64,000 nucleotides of DNA from Paenisporosarcina sp050269735 (GCF_050269735.1 NZ_JBNNIX010000002.1:372001-436000); one strand, 5' to 3'. Positions 25,636 through 34,895 are shown, counted from the first letter of the stretch. Made by a program: numbers and translations. The notes: a model not told the origin generated them from the letters alone.

Positions 25636-26330
25636 GCACCAAGAACCTCCTTAACAATCGTCAATTTCTCTTCGACTTCTTCTTTCTTCATCTGAACTTC
25701 TTTCGATAATTCAGCAACGCGAATCGCTTCTAATATACGTTTCCATTCAGCTGATTCTTTTTGCCATTTTTTTCGGAACACATCATTACGAACCTTCATT
25801 AAAAATGGGCCAAGCAATAATTCGGCTGCAGATAGAGTCATCTTCCCTCTTTCCAACACCAGTATTTCGTATATTTTGTCGTCTTCTTGCAAAATTTCTT
25901 CTGCCACAATCTTCCAGTCATTTAATAACGCCCATTCACGTATTGCTTTCGCATGAATATTCGGTTGTAAAATAAGCCTGTTGACCGTTTTTAATTTGTC
26001 GATATCTTGATCTAGAATGGAGGCAATCAATGGCCCTCCCATCCCTGCAATAGTCACTGTATCAACATGATCTTCACTTTCAATTGCTTGCAGTCCGTTT
26101 GCAAACCGAACCGTTATGTAATCTTGTAATTGTTCAGCGCGAACTTGCTTGCGTGCGGATTCATACGGTCCTTTTGCCACTTCACCCGCAACTGCTTTGT
26201 CCGCGATTTGCTGGTGAACGAGATAACATGGTAAATATGCGTGGTCACTTCCGATATCCGCCACGATTGAACCTTTTTCAACATATGAAGCGACACGTGT
26301 TAATCGCTCTGAGAGACGTTGTGCGTTCAA
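25632..26330 (-). CDS. trmK: tRNA (adenine-22-N1)-methyltransferase
   Basis: 232 residues (B. subtilis TrmK 238). It uses S-adenosylmethionine to methylate A22 of tRNA. The Rossmann part has VADIGSDHAYLPCYLV (SAM loop, about 24-39) and VTIAGMGGPLIASIL. The C-terminal part is a coiled coil (EWKRILEAIRVAELSKEVQ). The start is TTG at 26330 behind GGAGAGGA; no ATG is better placed. It is coupled to yqfO. An intergenic 21-bp repeat array lies upstream. Confidence 0.9.
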   Translation of the reverse strand: MNAQRLSERLTRVASYVEKGSIVADIGSDHAYLPCYLVHQQIADKAVAGEVAKGPYESARKQVRAEQLQDYITVRFANGLQAIESEDHVDTVTIAGMGGPLIASILDQDIDKLKTVNRLILQPNIHAKAIREWALLNDWKIVAEEILQEDDKIYEILVLERGKMTLSAAELLLGPFLMKVRNDVFRKKWQKESAEWKRILEAIRVAELSKEVQMKKEEVEEKLTIVKEVLGA

Positions 26331-26429
26331 CGAAATCCTCTCCTTTCTTCTATAAACAAGATTGTACCATAGACACGAAAAAACGGGTTGCAGAAGGTGA
26401 ATGAGATGAGCGGCGGTTCGATCTATTTG

Positions 26430-26502
26430 TCTATTGGGGGATTGGTGGTGTCTATTCGCGTTCCAGCATGTTCTATTCGCGTTCAGCGGTGTTCTATTCG
26501 CT
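26430..26502. repeat. Intergenic array 1: TCTATTCGCG words at exact 21-bp spacing
   Basis: TCTATT begins at 26430, 26451, 26472 and 26493. The middle two copies are TCTATTCGCGTTC and the outer ones diverge after TCTATT. Spacers are otherwise unrelated. The array lies between the cccA terminator and the trmK start, and no gene covers it. Confidence 0.75.
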
Positions 26503-26530
26503 TAACACAACATAACAGTCCTAGAGCATG

Positions 26531-26562
26531 AAAAAACCCTTATCCAAATCGGATAAGGGTTT
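26531..26562 (-). terminator. Intrinsic terminator after cccA
   Basis: AAACCCTTATCC / GGATAAGGGTTT with a 5-nt loop and a minus-strand T-run, just after the cccA stop. Confidence 0.93.
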
Positions 26563-26566
26563 CGGC

Positions 26567-26932
26567 TTATTTAAGAGTTAAAATATATTCTGCCATTTGT
26601 GCAGCTTGATCTTCAGGTAGTAAACCGGCAGGCATGCCCGATCCTTTACCATTTACGATTGTTTCAGTAATTTCTTCCTTAGATAAAGAAGTACCTGCTA
26701 AAGCAGGACCAACTCCACCTTTAAGATCTCCACCGTGACAAGAAATACATTTCCCTTTTGCCATCTCAGCATCGAACTCTTCAGTTTCTGCTTTTTCGCC
26801 GCCCTCAGCGCCTTCTTCATGTCCAGCAGCAATTTCTTCTTTTTTCTCAGCGCCTTGAATTGATAAGAAGAAGATAAGGCCAATACCAAATGCCATAATT
26901 AAAATGAAAGGAACTATTGGATTTTTTTGCAT
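26567..26932 (-). CDS. cccA: Membrane-anchored cytochrome c550
   Basis: 121 residues. An uncleaved N-terminal membrane helix (about 7-26) and a Glu/Gly-rich flexible linker tether a small c-type domain outside the membrane. The heme motif is CISCH (62-66), and the Met in GSGMPAG is the probable second axial ligand. It shuttles electrons in the aerobic chain. Of two adjacent ATG codons the second (26932) is better spaced from GGAGG. B. subtilis cccA also sits between sigA and trmK. Confidence 0.92.
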   Translation of the reverse strand: MQKNPIVPFILIMAFGIGLIFFLSIQGAEKKEEIAAGHEEGAEGGEKAETEEFDAEMAKGKCISCHGGDLKGGVGPALAGTSLSKEEITETIVNGKGSGMPAGLLPEDQAAQMAEYILTLK

Positions 26933-27073
26933 CATGTAACCTCCTTTTTTCGTTCATTCTTTTTCTAAAATAGAATCAGTCAACACTGTTATTGTACTGC
27001 ATTCTATCTAAAACGAAAAGTCTTATCTCGGAAGTTTTCACGGATTGTGATAAATTCGACAATTTAGCGAAAT

Positions 27074-28222
27074 TTAGCAACCGATTAAACGTGCAATAAC
27101 CATTCGTTGCACTTCAGATGTACCTTCACCAATTTCACACAATTTGGCGTCGCGCATATAACGCTCGACTTCATATTCTTTCATATATCCATAACCACCG
27201 TGAATTTGAACGGCTTGATCCGCAATTTGCATCGCGATTTCTGATGCATATAATTTACACATTGATGCTTCTTTTGAGAATGGACGGCCTTGATCTTTCA
27301 ACCATGCAGCTTTATAGACCATCGTTCGAGCCAATTCAATCTTCATGGCCATATCAGCCAATTTGAATTGCGTAATCTGGAATTCGGATAATGGTTTGCC
27401 AAATTGTTTTCGTTCTTTAGAATAACGAAGAGCACGATCAAACGCCGCTTGAGCAATTCCTACTGCCATTGCTCCAATACCGATACGACCACCATCAAGA
27501 GTCACTAAAAACTGACGGAATCCTTCTCCACGCTTACCTAATAAGTTTTCTTTTGGAACTCTTACATTCTCTAAAACTAGTTCTGTTGTATTTGAAGCAT
27601 TTAAGCCCATTTTTTCGTAGTTATCAATAACTGTGAAACCTTCTGCATCCGTTGGCACGATAATCGCACTGATTTCTTTCTTGCCATTTACTTCTCCGGT
27701 AATTGCAGTAATTGCCAAGTGTTTCGCATAGCTAGCGTTCGTAATATATACTTTGCTGCCATTAATAACGAAATCGTCACCATCTTCAACGGCACGTGTT
27801 TGCGTTCCGCCGGCATCAGAGCCAGCATTTGGTTCAGTTAACCCGAATGCACCAAAAGATTCACCTGTGCAGATCGGTGTTAAATATTTATGTTTTTGCT
27901 CTTCAGTACCAAACAAATTAAGAGGTGCCCCACCTAACGAAATATGAGCTGAATAAGTAATTCCAGTAGATGCACATGCTCGACTCAGTTCTTCCGTTAC
28001 GATAGCAAAACTGATTGTATCTGCGCCCGCGCCACCATATTCTTCAGAAAACGGTAAGCCCATCATCCCCATGTCGGCTAACTGTTTAAAAATTTCTTTT
28101 GGAAAAGCTTTTGTACGATCACGTTCTATCGCGCCAGGTGCTACGACTTTATCCGCAAACTCTTTCATTGTTTTGCGAATCATCTGATGTTCTTGCGATA
28201 AATCAAAATTCACTACATTCAA
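27074..28222 (-). CDS. Acyl-CoA dehydrogenase
   Basis: 382 residues, full length for the family. FAD- and substrate-binding signatures are GAFGLTEPNAGSDAGG and the C-terminal VQIHGGYGYMKEYEVERYMR plus EIGEGTSEVQR. It oxidises acyl-CoA to enoyl-CoA in fatty-acid or branched-chain amino-acid breakdown, passing electrons to ETF; chain specificity cannot be read from sequence. It stands alone between sigA and cccA without other beta-oxidation genes and is not part of the B. subtilis order here, so it is probably a local insertion. ATG 28222 is close to GGGG; a GTG three codons in (28213) is an alternative. Confidence 0.88.
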   Translation of the reverse strand: MNVVNFDLSQEHQMIRKTMKEFADKVVAPGAIERDRTKAFPKEIFKQLADMGMMGLPFSEEYGGAGADTISFAIVTEELSRACASTGITYSAHISLGGAPLNLFGTEEQKHKYLTPICTGESFGAFGLTEPNAGSDAGGTQTRAVEDGDDFVINGSKVYITNASYAKHLAITAITGEVNGKKEISAIIVPTDAEGFTVIDNYEKMGLNASNTTELVLENVRVPKENLLGKRGEGFRQFLVTLDGGRIGIGAMAVGIAQAAFDRALRYSKERKQFGKPLSEFQITQFKLADMAMKIELARTMVYKAAWLKDQGRPFSKEASMCKLYASEIAMQIADQAVQIHGGYGYMKEYEVERYMRDAKLCEIGEGTSEVQRMVIARLIGC

Positions 28223-28313
28223 CCCCTTTTAATTTTAAAACGCTTTCATTTTTCATTATATCTGAAATATTCTAACATTCACAACTATTATTCTTTTATT
28301 AAAAAAAGAGAAC

Positions 28314-28346
28314 AAAAAAAGATGCTCACGGGTGTGAGCATCTTTT
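28314..28346 (-). terminator. Intrinsic terminator after sigA
   Basis: AAAAGATGCTCAC / GTGAGCATCTTTT with a 4-nt loop and a T-run on the minus strand. Confidence 0.92.
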
Positions 28347-28353
28347 GGGAAGT

Positions 28354-29484
28354 CTATTCTAAAAAGTCTTTTAGTCGTTTACTTCTTGAAGGATGACGCA
28401 ATTTGCGTAAAGCTTTCGCTTCAATTTGACGAATACGTTCGCGTGTTACGCCAAATACTTTACCTACTTCTTCAAGCGTGCGTGTACGGCCGTCATCAAG
28501 ACCAAAACGTAATCGCAATACATTCTCTTCACGATCAGTTAAAGTGTCTAAAACGTCCTCTAACTGCTCTTTTAATAATTCATATGCCGCGTGATCAGAT
28601 GGAGATTGTGCATCAGAGTCTTCAATGAAGTCTCCTAAGTGGGAATCATCTTCTTCCCCAATAGGTGTTTCTAGTGAAACAGGCTCTTGTGCAATCTTCA
28701 GAATCTCACGTACTTTCTCAGCTGGCAATTCCATTTCTTCCCCGATTTCTTCAGGAGAAGGTTCGCGACCTAAGTCTTGAAGCAATTGACGCTGAACACG
28801 AATTAATTTGTTAATCGTCTCGACCATATGAACTGGAATACGAATCGTACGTGCTTGGTCAGCAATTGCACGTGTAATTGCTTGTCGGATCCACCATGTA
28901 GCATAAGTACTGAATTTGAACCCTTTACGGAAATCAAATTTTTCCACCGCTTTAATAAGACCCATATTTCCTTCCTGAATCAAATCCAGGAACAGCATTC
29001 CACGACCAACGTAACGCTTGGCAATACTTACAACAAGGCGCAAGTTCGCTTCAGCTAAACGCTTTTTCGCTTCTTCATCGCCAGCTTCAATACGTTTTGC
29101 CAAGGCAATTTCTTCATCTGCAGAAAGTAAATCTACTCGACCGATTTCTTTTAAGTACATACGCACAGGATCATTGATTTTAACGCCCGGTGGTACACTT
29201 AAATCGTTCAAATCGAATGTTTCTTCTTCTTGCCCTTTTTTCATCAACTTTTCCAAGTCTTCTTCATCGCCGTCTTTACGACCAAGTTCCACGCCTTGTG
29301 CTTCCAGCTGTTCGATAAATTCTTCGATTTGATCGGATTCCAACTCAAATACGGATAATTTTTCAGCTATATCAGCAAAAGTTAGCTCCCCCGATTTTTT
29401 ACCTAATTCGAGTAGAGATTTTTTTGCTTCTTCTAATGTGACTTCATTTTCTACCTCTTTTGAACGTTCAGACTTGTCCGCCAT
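28354..29484 (-). CDS. sigA: Primary RNA polymerase sigma factor SigA (RpoD)
   Basis: 376 residues. An acidic region 1.1 is followed by region 1.2-2 (DPVRMYLKEIGRVDLLS, then LVVSIAKRYVGRGMLFLDLI and GFKFSTYATWWIRQAIT for -10 recognition and melting), region 3, and region 4 with GVTRERIRQIEAKALRKLRH for the -35 element. It directs housekeeping transcription. ATG 29484 is used because AAAGGAGG lies within the longer frame. It follows dnaG by 29 bp, the classic macromolecular-synthesis pairing (rpsU is elsewhere, at 47.7 kb). Confidence 0.97.
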   Translation of the reverse strand: MADKSERSKEVENEVTLEEAKKSLLELGKKSGELTFADIAEKLSVFELESDQIEEFIEQLEAQGVELGRKDGDEEDLEKLMKKGQEEETFDLNDLSVPPGVKINDPVRMYLKEIGRVDLLSADEEIALAKRIEAGDEEAKKRLAEANLRLVVSIAKRYVGRGMLFLDLIQEGNMGLIKAVEKFDFRKGFKFSTYATWWIRQAITRAIADQARTIRIPVHMVETINKLIRVQRQLLQDLGREPSPEEIGEEMELPAEKVREILKIAQEPVSLETPIGEEDDSHLGDFIEDSDAQSPSDHAAYELLKEQLEDVLDTLTDREENVLRLRFGLDDGRTRTLEEVGKVFGVTRERIRQIEAKALRKLRHPSRSKRLKDFLE

Positions 29485-29513
29485 AAGTCTTCCTCCTTTA
29501 AAAACCAATCAAT

Positions 29514-31325
29514 TTACATCGTTGATAACGATTTTTTCAAATCGATTATTTGTTTTGCAAGCTCTAAAGCACGTTTCATATCCTGAAGTTTTTCTGCTTC
29601 TTTGGATTCGTGCATTTTCGTTTGTATTTGAAGCTCGATTCGGTGTTTATTTATTTGTCGTAAGCAGTCCGAGACTTCTTCAATAGCATGCTCTGGGTCC
29701 CGTTCTGTTAACGTTGCTTCCATAACCAATTTTCGTAGTTCTGTGTCTTCTAGAATTTCTAGAAAACGATGTGTATCAGCTTGAGGATAGGTGTCGTAGA
29801 AACCTATAAGTCGAACAAATATTGCCTCGTAAGGATCGTGGATGAATACATGAAGGCCATGATCTTGGTGTAAACGATCGACTATATCGACTTGATGTAG
29901 CATATGCGCGAGCAACAATTTTTCAGCCCTGTCAATCGCTTGGACGCGCTTTCGACTTACGGGAGCGTTTTGGGCAACTGGAGGAGCCTGTTGTCTCGAG
30001 TTTTGTTTAAGGTTCTTACCTTCAATCTTTCGAAATTGCTGATAAATTGCATCTTCCGAAATATTGGTTTCTTTGGCTAATTGCCGAATATATAAATCGC
30101 GTTCAACCGGTGAAGAATTCCCGACAAAATGTTCCAGAACTTCTTGCACGTATTGTAACGTGTCATTTTCAAATTGAAAGTTTTTATTACGTCTTGCGAC
30201 CATCATCATAAAAGCTAAATAAGCATGAGGTCGTTCAATGATTTGTTTTTCAAATGCCTCAGCACCATTTTTTTGAACAAAGTCATCAGGATCCATCTGA
30301 TCGGGCAGGATGGCAATTTCAGTTTTCACTTTATTCTCCATTAACAGCTGTGCAGCACGTTTTGCAGCTTCTAATCCTGCGCCATCCCCATCGTAACAAA
30401 GTATCACAGTGTCGGATAATCGCTTCAGTTTATGGATATGTTCTTTCGTAAGCGAAGTGCCCATAGTGGCTACAGTATTCATAATACCCGCTTTTGCCGC
30501 TGCCATAACATCCATAAAACCTTCCATGACAATCACTTTATGTTTTTTACGGATTATCGGACGTGCAACATCCAAATTGTACAAAACTTTGCTTTTTTGA
30601 AATATCGGTGACTCAGGACTGTTCATGTACTTAGCATCTTGAGTTTCAGTTGTTAACACACGTCCTGAGAATGCAATGACATGTCCCGCTTCATCACGAA
30701 CCGGAAACATGATCCGTTCTCTGAATCGATCAAAGTATTCATTTTTATTTTCTTTTTGAATGAGAAGACCACTTTGTGCCATTTCGGCTAGATTGAATCC
30801 TTTACGTTCGAGTAACGTTGTTAAGGCATCCCAATTTGGAAGTGACCACCCAATTCTATATTGTTCAATAAGCTCTCTGGAAAATCCTCTTTCTTCTAAA
30901 TAATGAAGAGCTTTTTCACCTTCTTCTGTATTTAGAAGCAAGTGATGATAATAATTCATTGCAAACGTGTGCGCTTCTTTCATTCGTGTTTCTTCTTTGG
31001 ACACCGTTTTGGTCTCGCCATTTTGTGGTTCAATCTCAACATCGATCCCGATACGAGACCCTAACTTACTGACGGCTTCTTGAAAGGAAAGATTGTCTAT
31101 ATCCATTACAAAGGTAATGGCATTTCCTCCGGCACCACATCCAAAACAATGAAAAATTTGTTTGTCTTGTGAAACTGAGAATGACGGTGTTTGTTCTCCA
31201 TGAAAAGGACAAAGTCCAAACCAGTTACGTCCACGCTTTGTCAATTGGACATATTCACTAATGACATCAACAACATCATTACTCGTGCGAATATGTTCGA
31301 TTGTTTCTTCAGGAATTCGTTGCAT
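29514..31325 (-). CDS. dnaG: DNA primase
   Basis: 603 residues, the same length as in B. subtilis. The N-terminal zinc domain has CPFHGEQTPSFSVSQDKQIF, then HCFGCGAGG. The TOPRIM/RNA-polymerase core has SGRVLTTETQDAKYMNSPE, VIVMEGFMDVMAA and ILCYDGDGAGLEAAKRA. The C-terminal helicase-binding domain follows a linker at about 420-450. It makes RNA primers for replication with DnaB-type helicase. ATG 31325 follows GGTGAA; longer frames have no ribosome-binding site. Confidence 0.96.
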   Translation of the reverse strand: MQRIPEETIEHIRTSNDVVDVISEYVQLTKRGRNWFGLCPFHGEQTPSFSVSQDKQIFHCFGCGAGGNAITFVMDIDNLSFQEAVSKLGSRIGIDVEIEPQNGETKTVSKEETRMKEAHTFAMNYYHHLLLNTEEGEKALHYLEERGFSRELIEQYRIGWSLPNWDALTTLLERKGFNLAEMAQSGLLIQKENKNEYFDRFRERIMFPVRDEAGHVIAFSGRVLTTETQDAKYMNSPESPIFQKSKVLYNLDVARPIIRKKHKVIVMEGFMDVMAAAKAGIMNTVATMGTSLTKEHIHKLKRLSDTVILCYDGDGAGLEAAKRAAQLLMENKVKTEIAILPDQMDPDDFVQKNGAEAFEKQIIERPHAYLAFMMMVARRNKNFQFENDTLQYVQEVLEHFVGNSSPVERDLYIRQLAKETNISEDAIYQQFRKIEGKNLKQNSRQQAPPVAQNAPVSRKRVQAIDRAEKLLLAHMLHQVDIVDRLHQDHGLHVFIHDPYEAIFVRLIGFYDTYPQADTHRFLEILEDTELRKLVMEATLTERDPEHAIEEVSDCLRQINKHRIELQIQTKMHESKEAEKLQDMKRALELAKQIIDLKKSLSTM

Positions 31326-31627
31326 GTTGTCTTCACCATCTTTTAACGGGCTAAATATTGAATTCGAGAGATTTGATGAAAATCCTGCAAGTTTCGACAA
31401 AATAATAAAAAAACACATATTACTCCCTTTGAAGAGGGTAATAATGTTATTTTTCTATAGTGATTTTCAAAAATCAAAATTATTGAAATCTTGACAAATC
31501 TTACAAAATGACAACTCTTATTAAATATTTTTACCACAATTTTTTATTATAAAACGTTTTTCTTGAAAAATCTATAAAAAATTATTATTCCAAAAGAAAA
31601 AACCTTCCCAAAAGAGATGGTTTTCAC
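31326..31627. other. AT-rich intergenic region upstream of dnaG
   Basis: About 300 bp of very AT-rich DNA. It holds the yqfL terminator (31591-31625) at its far end. Candidate minus-strand promoter elements for dnaG-sigA exist (for example TTGAAA near 31470), but none is convincing. No open frame with a ribosome-binding site is present. Confidence 0.5.
31591..31625 (-). terminator. Intrinsic terminator after yqfL
   Basis: AAAACC / GGTTTT stem with additional TC/GG pairing and a minus-strand T-run TTTTTTC; weaker than most others here. Confidence 0.7.
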
Positions 31628-32431
31628 TTACTGGATTTTGTTTAAGATGACATTTGCCGTTTCTTCGACTGCTCGATTCGTGACATCAATCACGTGACAG
31701 CCAATTCGGGAAACAACTTTTTCAAAATGGACGATTTCTTGTTTAATACGTTCCAATTTTGCATAGCTTGCATCATCATTCAAACCTAAAGCGATTAATC
31801 GTTCTTTGCGAATTGAGTTGAGCTTATCTGGTGAAATAACAAGTCCGAAACATTTTTCCGGATCAACTTTGAATAATTCTTCTGGAGGTTCCACTTCAGG
31901 CACTAAAGGAACATTCGCCACTTTATATCGTTTGTGTGCTAAATACTGAGATAATGGGGTCTTTGATGTACGTGAAACGCCAACTAGAACGATATCTGCC
32001 ATTAGTAAACCACGTGGGTCACGCCCATCATCATATTTGACAGCAAACTCGATTGCTTCAATTTTTTTAAAATAATCATCATCCAATTTACGAACCAGAC
32101 CTGGTTCTTCAAAAGGAATCTCATTCAAGTCAAGTTCCAACATGTCCATTAGTGGACCCATTAAATCGATGGATCTCACACTATGTTTTGCACATTCCAT
32201 CTGTATACTATAACGCATCTTTTTTTGGACGAGCGTATATAAAATCATCGCCTGCTGCATTTGAGCAAGATGAACAATCTCTTTCACATGATCAAGTGTT
32301 TCAATATGTGGGAAACGTTTTAAGGATGTGTCCTGTAAACCAGGTCTAAACTGACTTACCGCCGCTTTCGCAACTAACTCCCCTGTTTCACCAACTGAAT
32401 CCGAAACAATAAATATTTGCAGCTTTTTCAT
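31628..32431 (-). CDS. yqfL: PPDK regulatory protein family kinase/phosphorylase (YqfL)
   Basis: 267 residues, DUF299 family. The nucleotide-binding loop VGVSRTSKTPLSQYLAH is near 150. FIVSDSVGETGELVAKAA at the N-terminus is the other hallmark. Family members reversibly phosphorylate pyruvate phosphate dikinase or PEP synthase. In B. subtilis YqfL modulates CcpN activity in control of gluconeogenesis. ATG 32431 follows GAGGTGATGG, which lies in the longer frame. It is 13 bp after ccpN, the same pair as in B. subtilis. Confidence 0.9.
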   Translation of the reverse strand: MKKLQIFIVSDSVGETGELVAKAAVSQFRPGLQDTSLKRFPHIETLDHVKEIVHLAQMQQAMILYTLVQKKMRYSIQMECAKHSVRSIDLMGPLMDMLELDLNEIPFEEPGLVRKLDDDYFKKIEAIEFAVKYDDGRDPRGLLMADIVLVGVSRTSKTPLSQYLAHKRYKVANVPLVPEVEPPEELFKVDPEKCFGLVISPDKLNSIRKERLIALGLNDDASYAKLERIKQEIVHFEKVVSRIGCHVIDVTNRAVEETANVILNKIQ

Positions 32432-32444
32432 GGTTTCCATCACC

Positions 32445-33083
32445 TCACAAATCGTGATTTTCCGCTAATGACAGAAAAGCACCTGTAATGTTTGTTTTCG
32501 TCAAACGCCCAATCACTTCGTAGCCATCTGGATGTTGTTTTACAATTGGTAAAGCATCAATCTGTTTATCAATCAGTTTTTTCGCCGCATGGAACAATGA
32601 ATCGTGTTTAAAACAAAATGTAATATTCGGCATCCTCGTCATGATGATATGTACGGGGATTTTGTTCAAATCCTGTTGACCTAAACTCGTTCTAAGTAAA
32701 TCTTTTCGAGATAATACTCCTGTTAAATAAGCATTTTTGTCGACGACAAAAAGCGTTCCGACATCTTCCAAGAACATGTGACAAATGGCATCATATACTG
32801 TCATATCTTCAGCCACTACAATAGGGATTGATTGGAAATCTCGAACCTTCATATTCATCATGCTATCAGAAACAGCTTGACCAGTTTTTTTGCCTGAATA
32901 GAAATATCCTACTCGAGGTCTTGCATCCAAAAACCCCGACATGGTTAATATAGCTAAATCCGGTCGAAGTGTAGATCTTGTTAAATGCAGACGTTCTGCA
33001 ATTTGTTCTCCTGTAATCGGACCATTTTCTTTTACAATTTGCAAAATGTCCTCTTGACGTTTGTTGAGTTCGATCGGACTCAC
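32445..33083 (-). CDS. ccpN: Transcriptional repressor CcpN (HTH plus CBS domains)
   Basis: 212 residues. The N-terminal helix-turn-helix is IELNKRQEDILQIVKENGPI then ERLHLTRSTLRPDLAILTMS. Two CBS domains follow (around 75-130 and 140-200), which sense adenylate ratio in characterised CcpN. It represses gluconeogenic genes independently of CcpA. The start is unsettled: GTG 33083 matches the family start and length, while TTG 33107 adds eight residues; neither has a good ribosome-binding site. It is divergent from the glyS T-box. Confidence 0.88.
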   Translation of the reverse strand: MSPIELNKRQEDILQIVKENGPITGEQIAERLHLTRSTLRPDLAILTMSGFLDARPRVGYFYSGKKTGQAVSDSMMNMKVRDFQSIPIVVAEDMTVYDAICHMFLEDVGTLFVVDKNAYLTGVLSRKDLLRTSLGQQDLNKIPVHIIMTRMPNITFCFKHDSLFHAAKKLIDKQIDALPIVKQHPDGYEVIGRLTKTNITGAFLSLAENHDL

Positions 33084-33189
33084 CGCCTCAAAAAGTGTTA
33101 TACTCAATGTTCAATATTATATACTAATTAAGCAGGCTAATCTAGTACCCAGCTTAAGTGGCATTATTAAATTGTGTATGCTACAATAT

Positions 33190-33400
33190 AGTCAATTATA
33201 TAGACGAAGATAGGAAAATAAGTATTGTTCACATTAGCGAGCAGAGACAGTGAAAGTCTGCAAGGAACAAGAAAAGGCGTCCTGGAGTCATGTTAATGAA
33301 AGTGGATTGCGTAAAGCAATCAACTGGGGTGGAACCGCGGGTATAATGCACTCGTCCCCGGACATTTATTGTCCGGGGACGAGTGCTATTTTTATTTTTG
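33190..33400 (+). promoter_or_regulatory. Glycine-specific T-box riboswitch controlling glyS
   Basis: Stem I distal arm GCGAGCAGAGACAGTGAA with AGTCTGC; specifier-loop codon GGC at 33276-33278 (Gly); stem III GATTGC/GCAATC; T-box GGGTGGAACCGCGGG at 33327-33341; terminator GCACTCGTCCCCGGAC / GTCCGGGGACGAGTGC (33348-33386) with a T-rich tail. The bulge base after TGG is A, matching the U discriminator of tRNA-Gly. Uncharged tRNA-Gly would stabilise the antiterminator. The 5' boundary is estimated. Confidence 0.93.
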
Positions 33401-33411
33401 GAGGGATTGTT

Positions 33412-34794
33412 ATGACAATCACAATGGAAAACGTAGTAAGTTTAGCAAAACACAGAGGGTTTGTATTCCCTGGCTCTGATATCTACGGAGGCTTAGCCAA
33501 TACTTGGGATTACGGTCCACTTGGAATTGAATTGAAAAACAATGTTAAAAAAGCATGGTGGCGCAAATTCGTTCAAGAATCTCCATACAATGTTGGTCTT
33601 GACGCTGCTATCTTAATGAACCCTAAAGTATGGTCAGCATCAGGTCATATCGGTAACTTCAATGACCCAATGATCGACTGTAAGAAATGTAAAGCGCGTC
33701 ACCGTGCAGACAAATTAATTGAAGATGCACTTGAAGCTAAAGGGATCGAAATGATCGTTGATGGCCTTCCATTCGAAAAAATGGAAGAGTTAATTAGCGA
33801 ACATGCAATTACATGTCCAGATTGTGGTGCTCAAGAATTTACGAACATCCGTCAGTTCAATTTAATGTTCAAAACTTCTCAAGGTGTGACTGAATCTTCA
33901 TCAAATGATATTTACTTACGTCCTGAAACTGCACAAGGTATTTTTGTGAACTTTAAAAACGTTCAACGCTCAATGCGTAAAAAAATGCCGTTTGGGATTG
34001 CTCAGATCGGTAAGAGTTTCCGTAACGAAATCACGCCTGGTAACTTCACTTTCCGTACGCGTGAATTTGAGCAAATGGAGCTTGAATTCTTCTGTAAGCC
34101 AGGTGAAGATTTGGAATGGTTTACTTTCTGGCGCGATTATTGTAAAAACTGGTTATTGAACTTAGGTTTAAACGAAGAAAACATGCGTTTACGTGATCAC
34201 GATAAAGAAGAACTTTCACATTATGCTTCGGCTACAACAGATGTGGAATATAAATTCCCATTCGGCTGGGGCGAGCTTTGGGGTATTGCAGACCGCACAG
34301 ACTTCGATTTAAAACGCCATATGGAACATTCAGGTGAAGATTTCAACTACATCGACCCAATCACGAACGAACGTTATGTACCGTACTGTATCGAGCCATC
34401 ATTGGGGGCAGACCGTGTCACACTGGCATTCTTATGTGACGCTTATACTGAAGAGGCTCTTGAAGGTGATGATAAACGCACAGTACTTCGTTTTCACCCT
34501 GCCTTAGCTCCAGTAAAAGCAGCTATTTTACCATTATCAAAAAAATTAGCTGAAGGTGCTGGTGAAGTGTTTACTGATTTGAGTAAATCATTCATGGTCG
34601 ATTATGATGAGTCTCAATCCATTGGTAAACGCTACCGTCGACAAGATGAAATTGGTACACCGTTCTGTATCACTTATGACTTTGATTCAGTTGAAGATGG
34701 TCAAGTAACCGTTCGTCACCGCGATTCAATGGAACAAGTACGTATGCCGATCGTTGATGTTAAAGCTTATATTGAAAAGCACTTAGAATTTTAA
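33412..34794 (+). CDS. glyS: Glycyl-tRNA synthetase, single-chain (alpha2) type
   Basis: 460 residues, class II synthetase. Motif 1 region starts GFVFPGSDIYGGLANTWDYG. Zinc-type cysteines occur in DCKKCKARH and CPDCGAQ. Motif 2 is KSFRNEITPGNFTFRTREFE, and motif 3 is CIEPSLGADRVTLAFL. An anticodon-binding domain (VKAAILPLSKK to the end) follows. It charges tRNA-Gly. ATG 33412 follows GGAGGG; the longer frame runs through the T-box and is not translated. B. subtilis has the unrelated alpha2-beta2 GlyQS at this locus on the opposite strand. Confidence 0.96.
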   Translation: MTITMENVVSLAKHRGFVFPGSDIYGGLANTWDYGPLGIELKNNVKKAWWRKFVQESPYNVGLDAAILMNPKVWSASGHIGNFNDPMIDCKKCKARHRADKLIEDALEAKGIEMIVDGLPFEKMEELISEHAITCPDCGAQEFTNIRQFNLMFKTSQGVTESSSNDIYLRPETAQGIFVNFKNVQRSMRKKMPFGIAQIGKSFRNEITPGNFTFRTREFEQMELEFFCKPGEDLEWFTFWRDYCKNWLLNLGLNEENMRLRDHDKEELSHYASATTDVEYKFPFGWGELWGIADRTDFDLKRHMEHSGEDFNYIDPITNERYVPYCIEPSLGADRVTLAFLCDAYTEEALEGDDKRTVLRFHPALAPVKAAILPLSKKLAEGAGEVFTDLSKSFMVDYDESQSIGKRYRRQDEIGTPFCITYDFDSVEDGQVTVRHRDSMEQVRMPIVDVKAYIEKHLEF

Positions 34795-34852
34795 GCTCTT
34801 CGATTGTGAAGGCTCACAGCTCTACAAGAGCATTATGAATTAGAGAATAGTT

Positions 34853-34895
34853 AAGGGAGGGAGATGTGATTTCGTTCACACCTCCCTTCCTTTTT
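34853..34895. terminator. Terminator shared by glyS and the GNAT gene
   Basis: AAGGGAGG pairs with CCTCCCTT, and inside it TGTGA with TCACA, followed by CCTTTTT. The genes are convergent; the left flank is less A-rich, so it mainly serves glyS. Confidence 0.8.

Noticed and set aside
28223..28313. Fatty-acid (FadR-type) operator before the acyl-CoA dehydrogenase
   Set aside because: I looked for a clear inverted repeat near the start and saw none worth reporting.
33250..33411. N-terminal extension of glyS
   Set aside because: It runs through the T-box and its terminator. The GGAGGG site and family start are at 33412.
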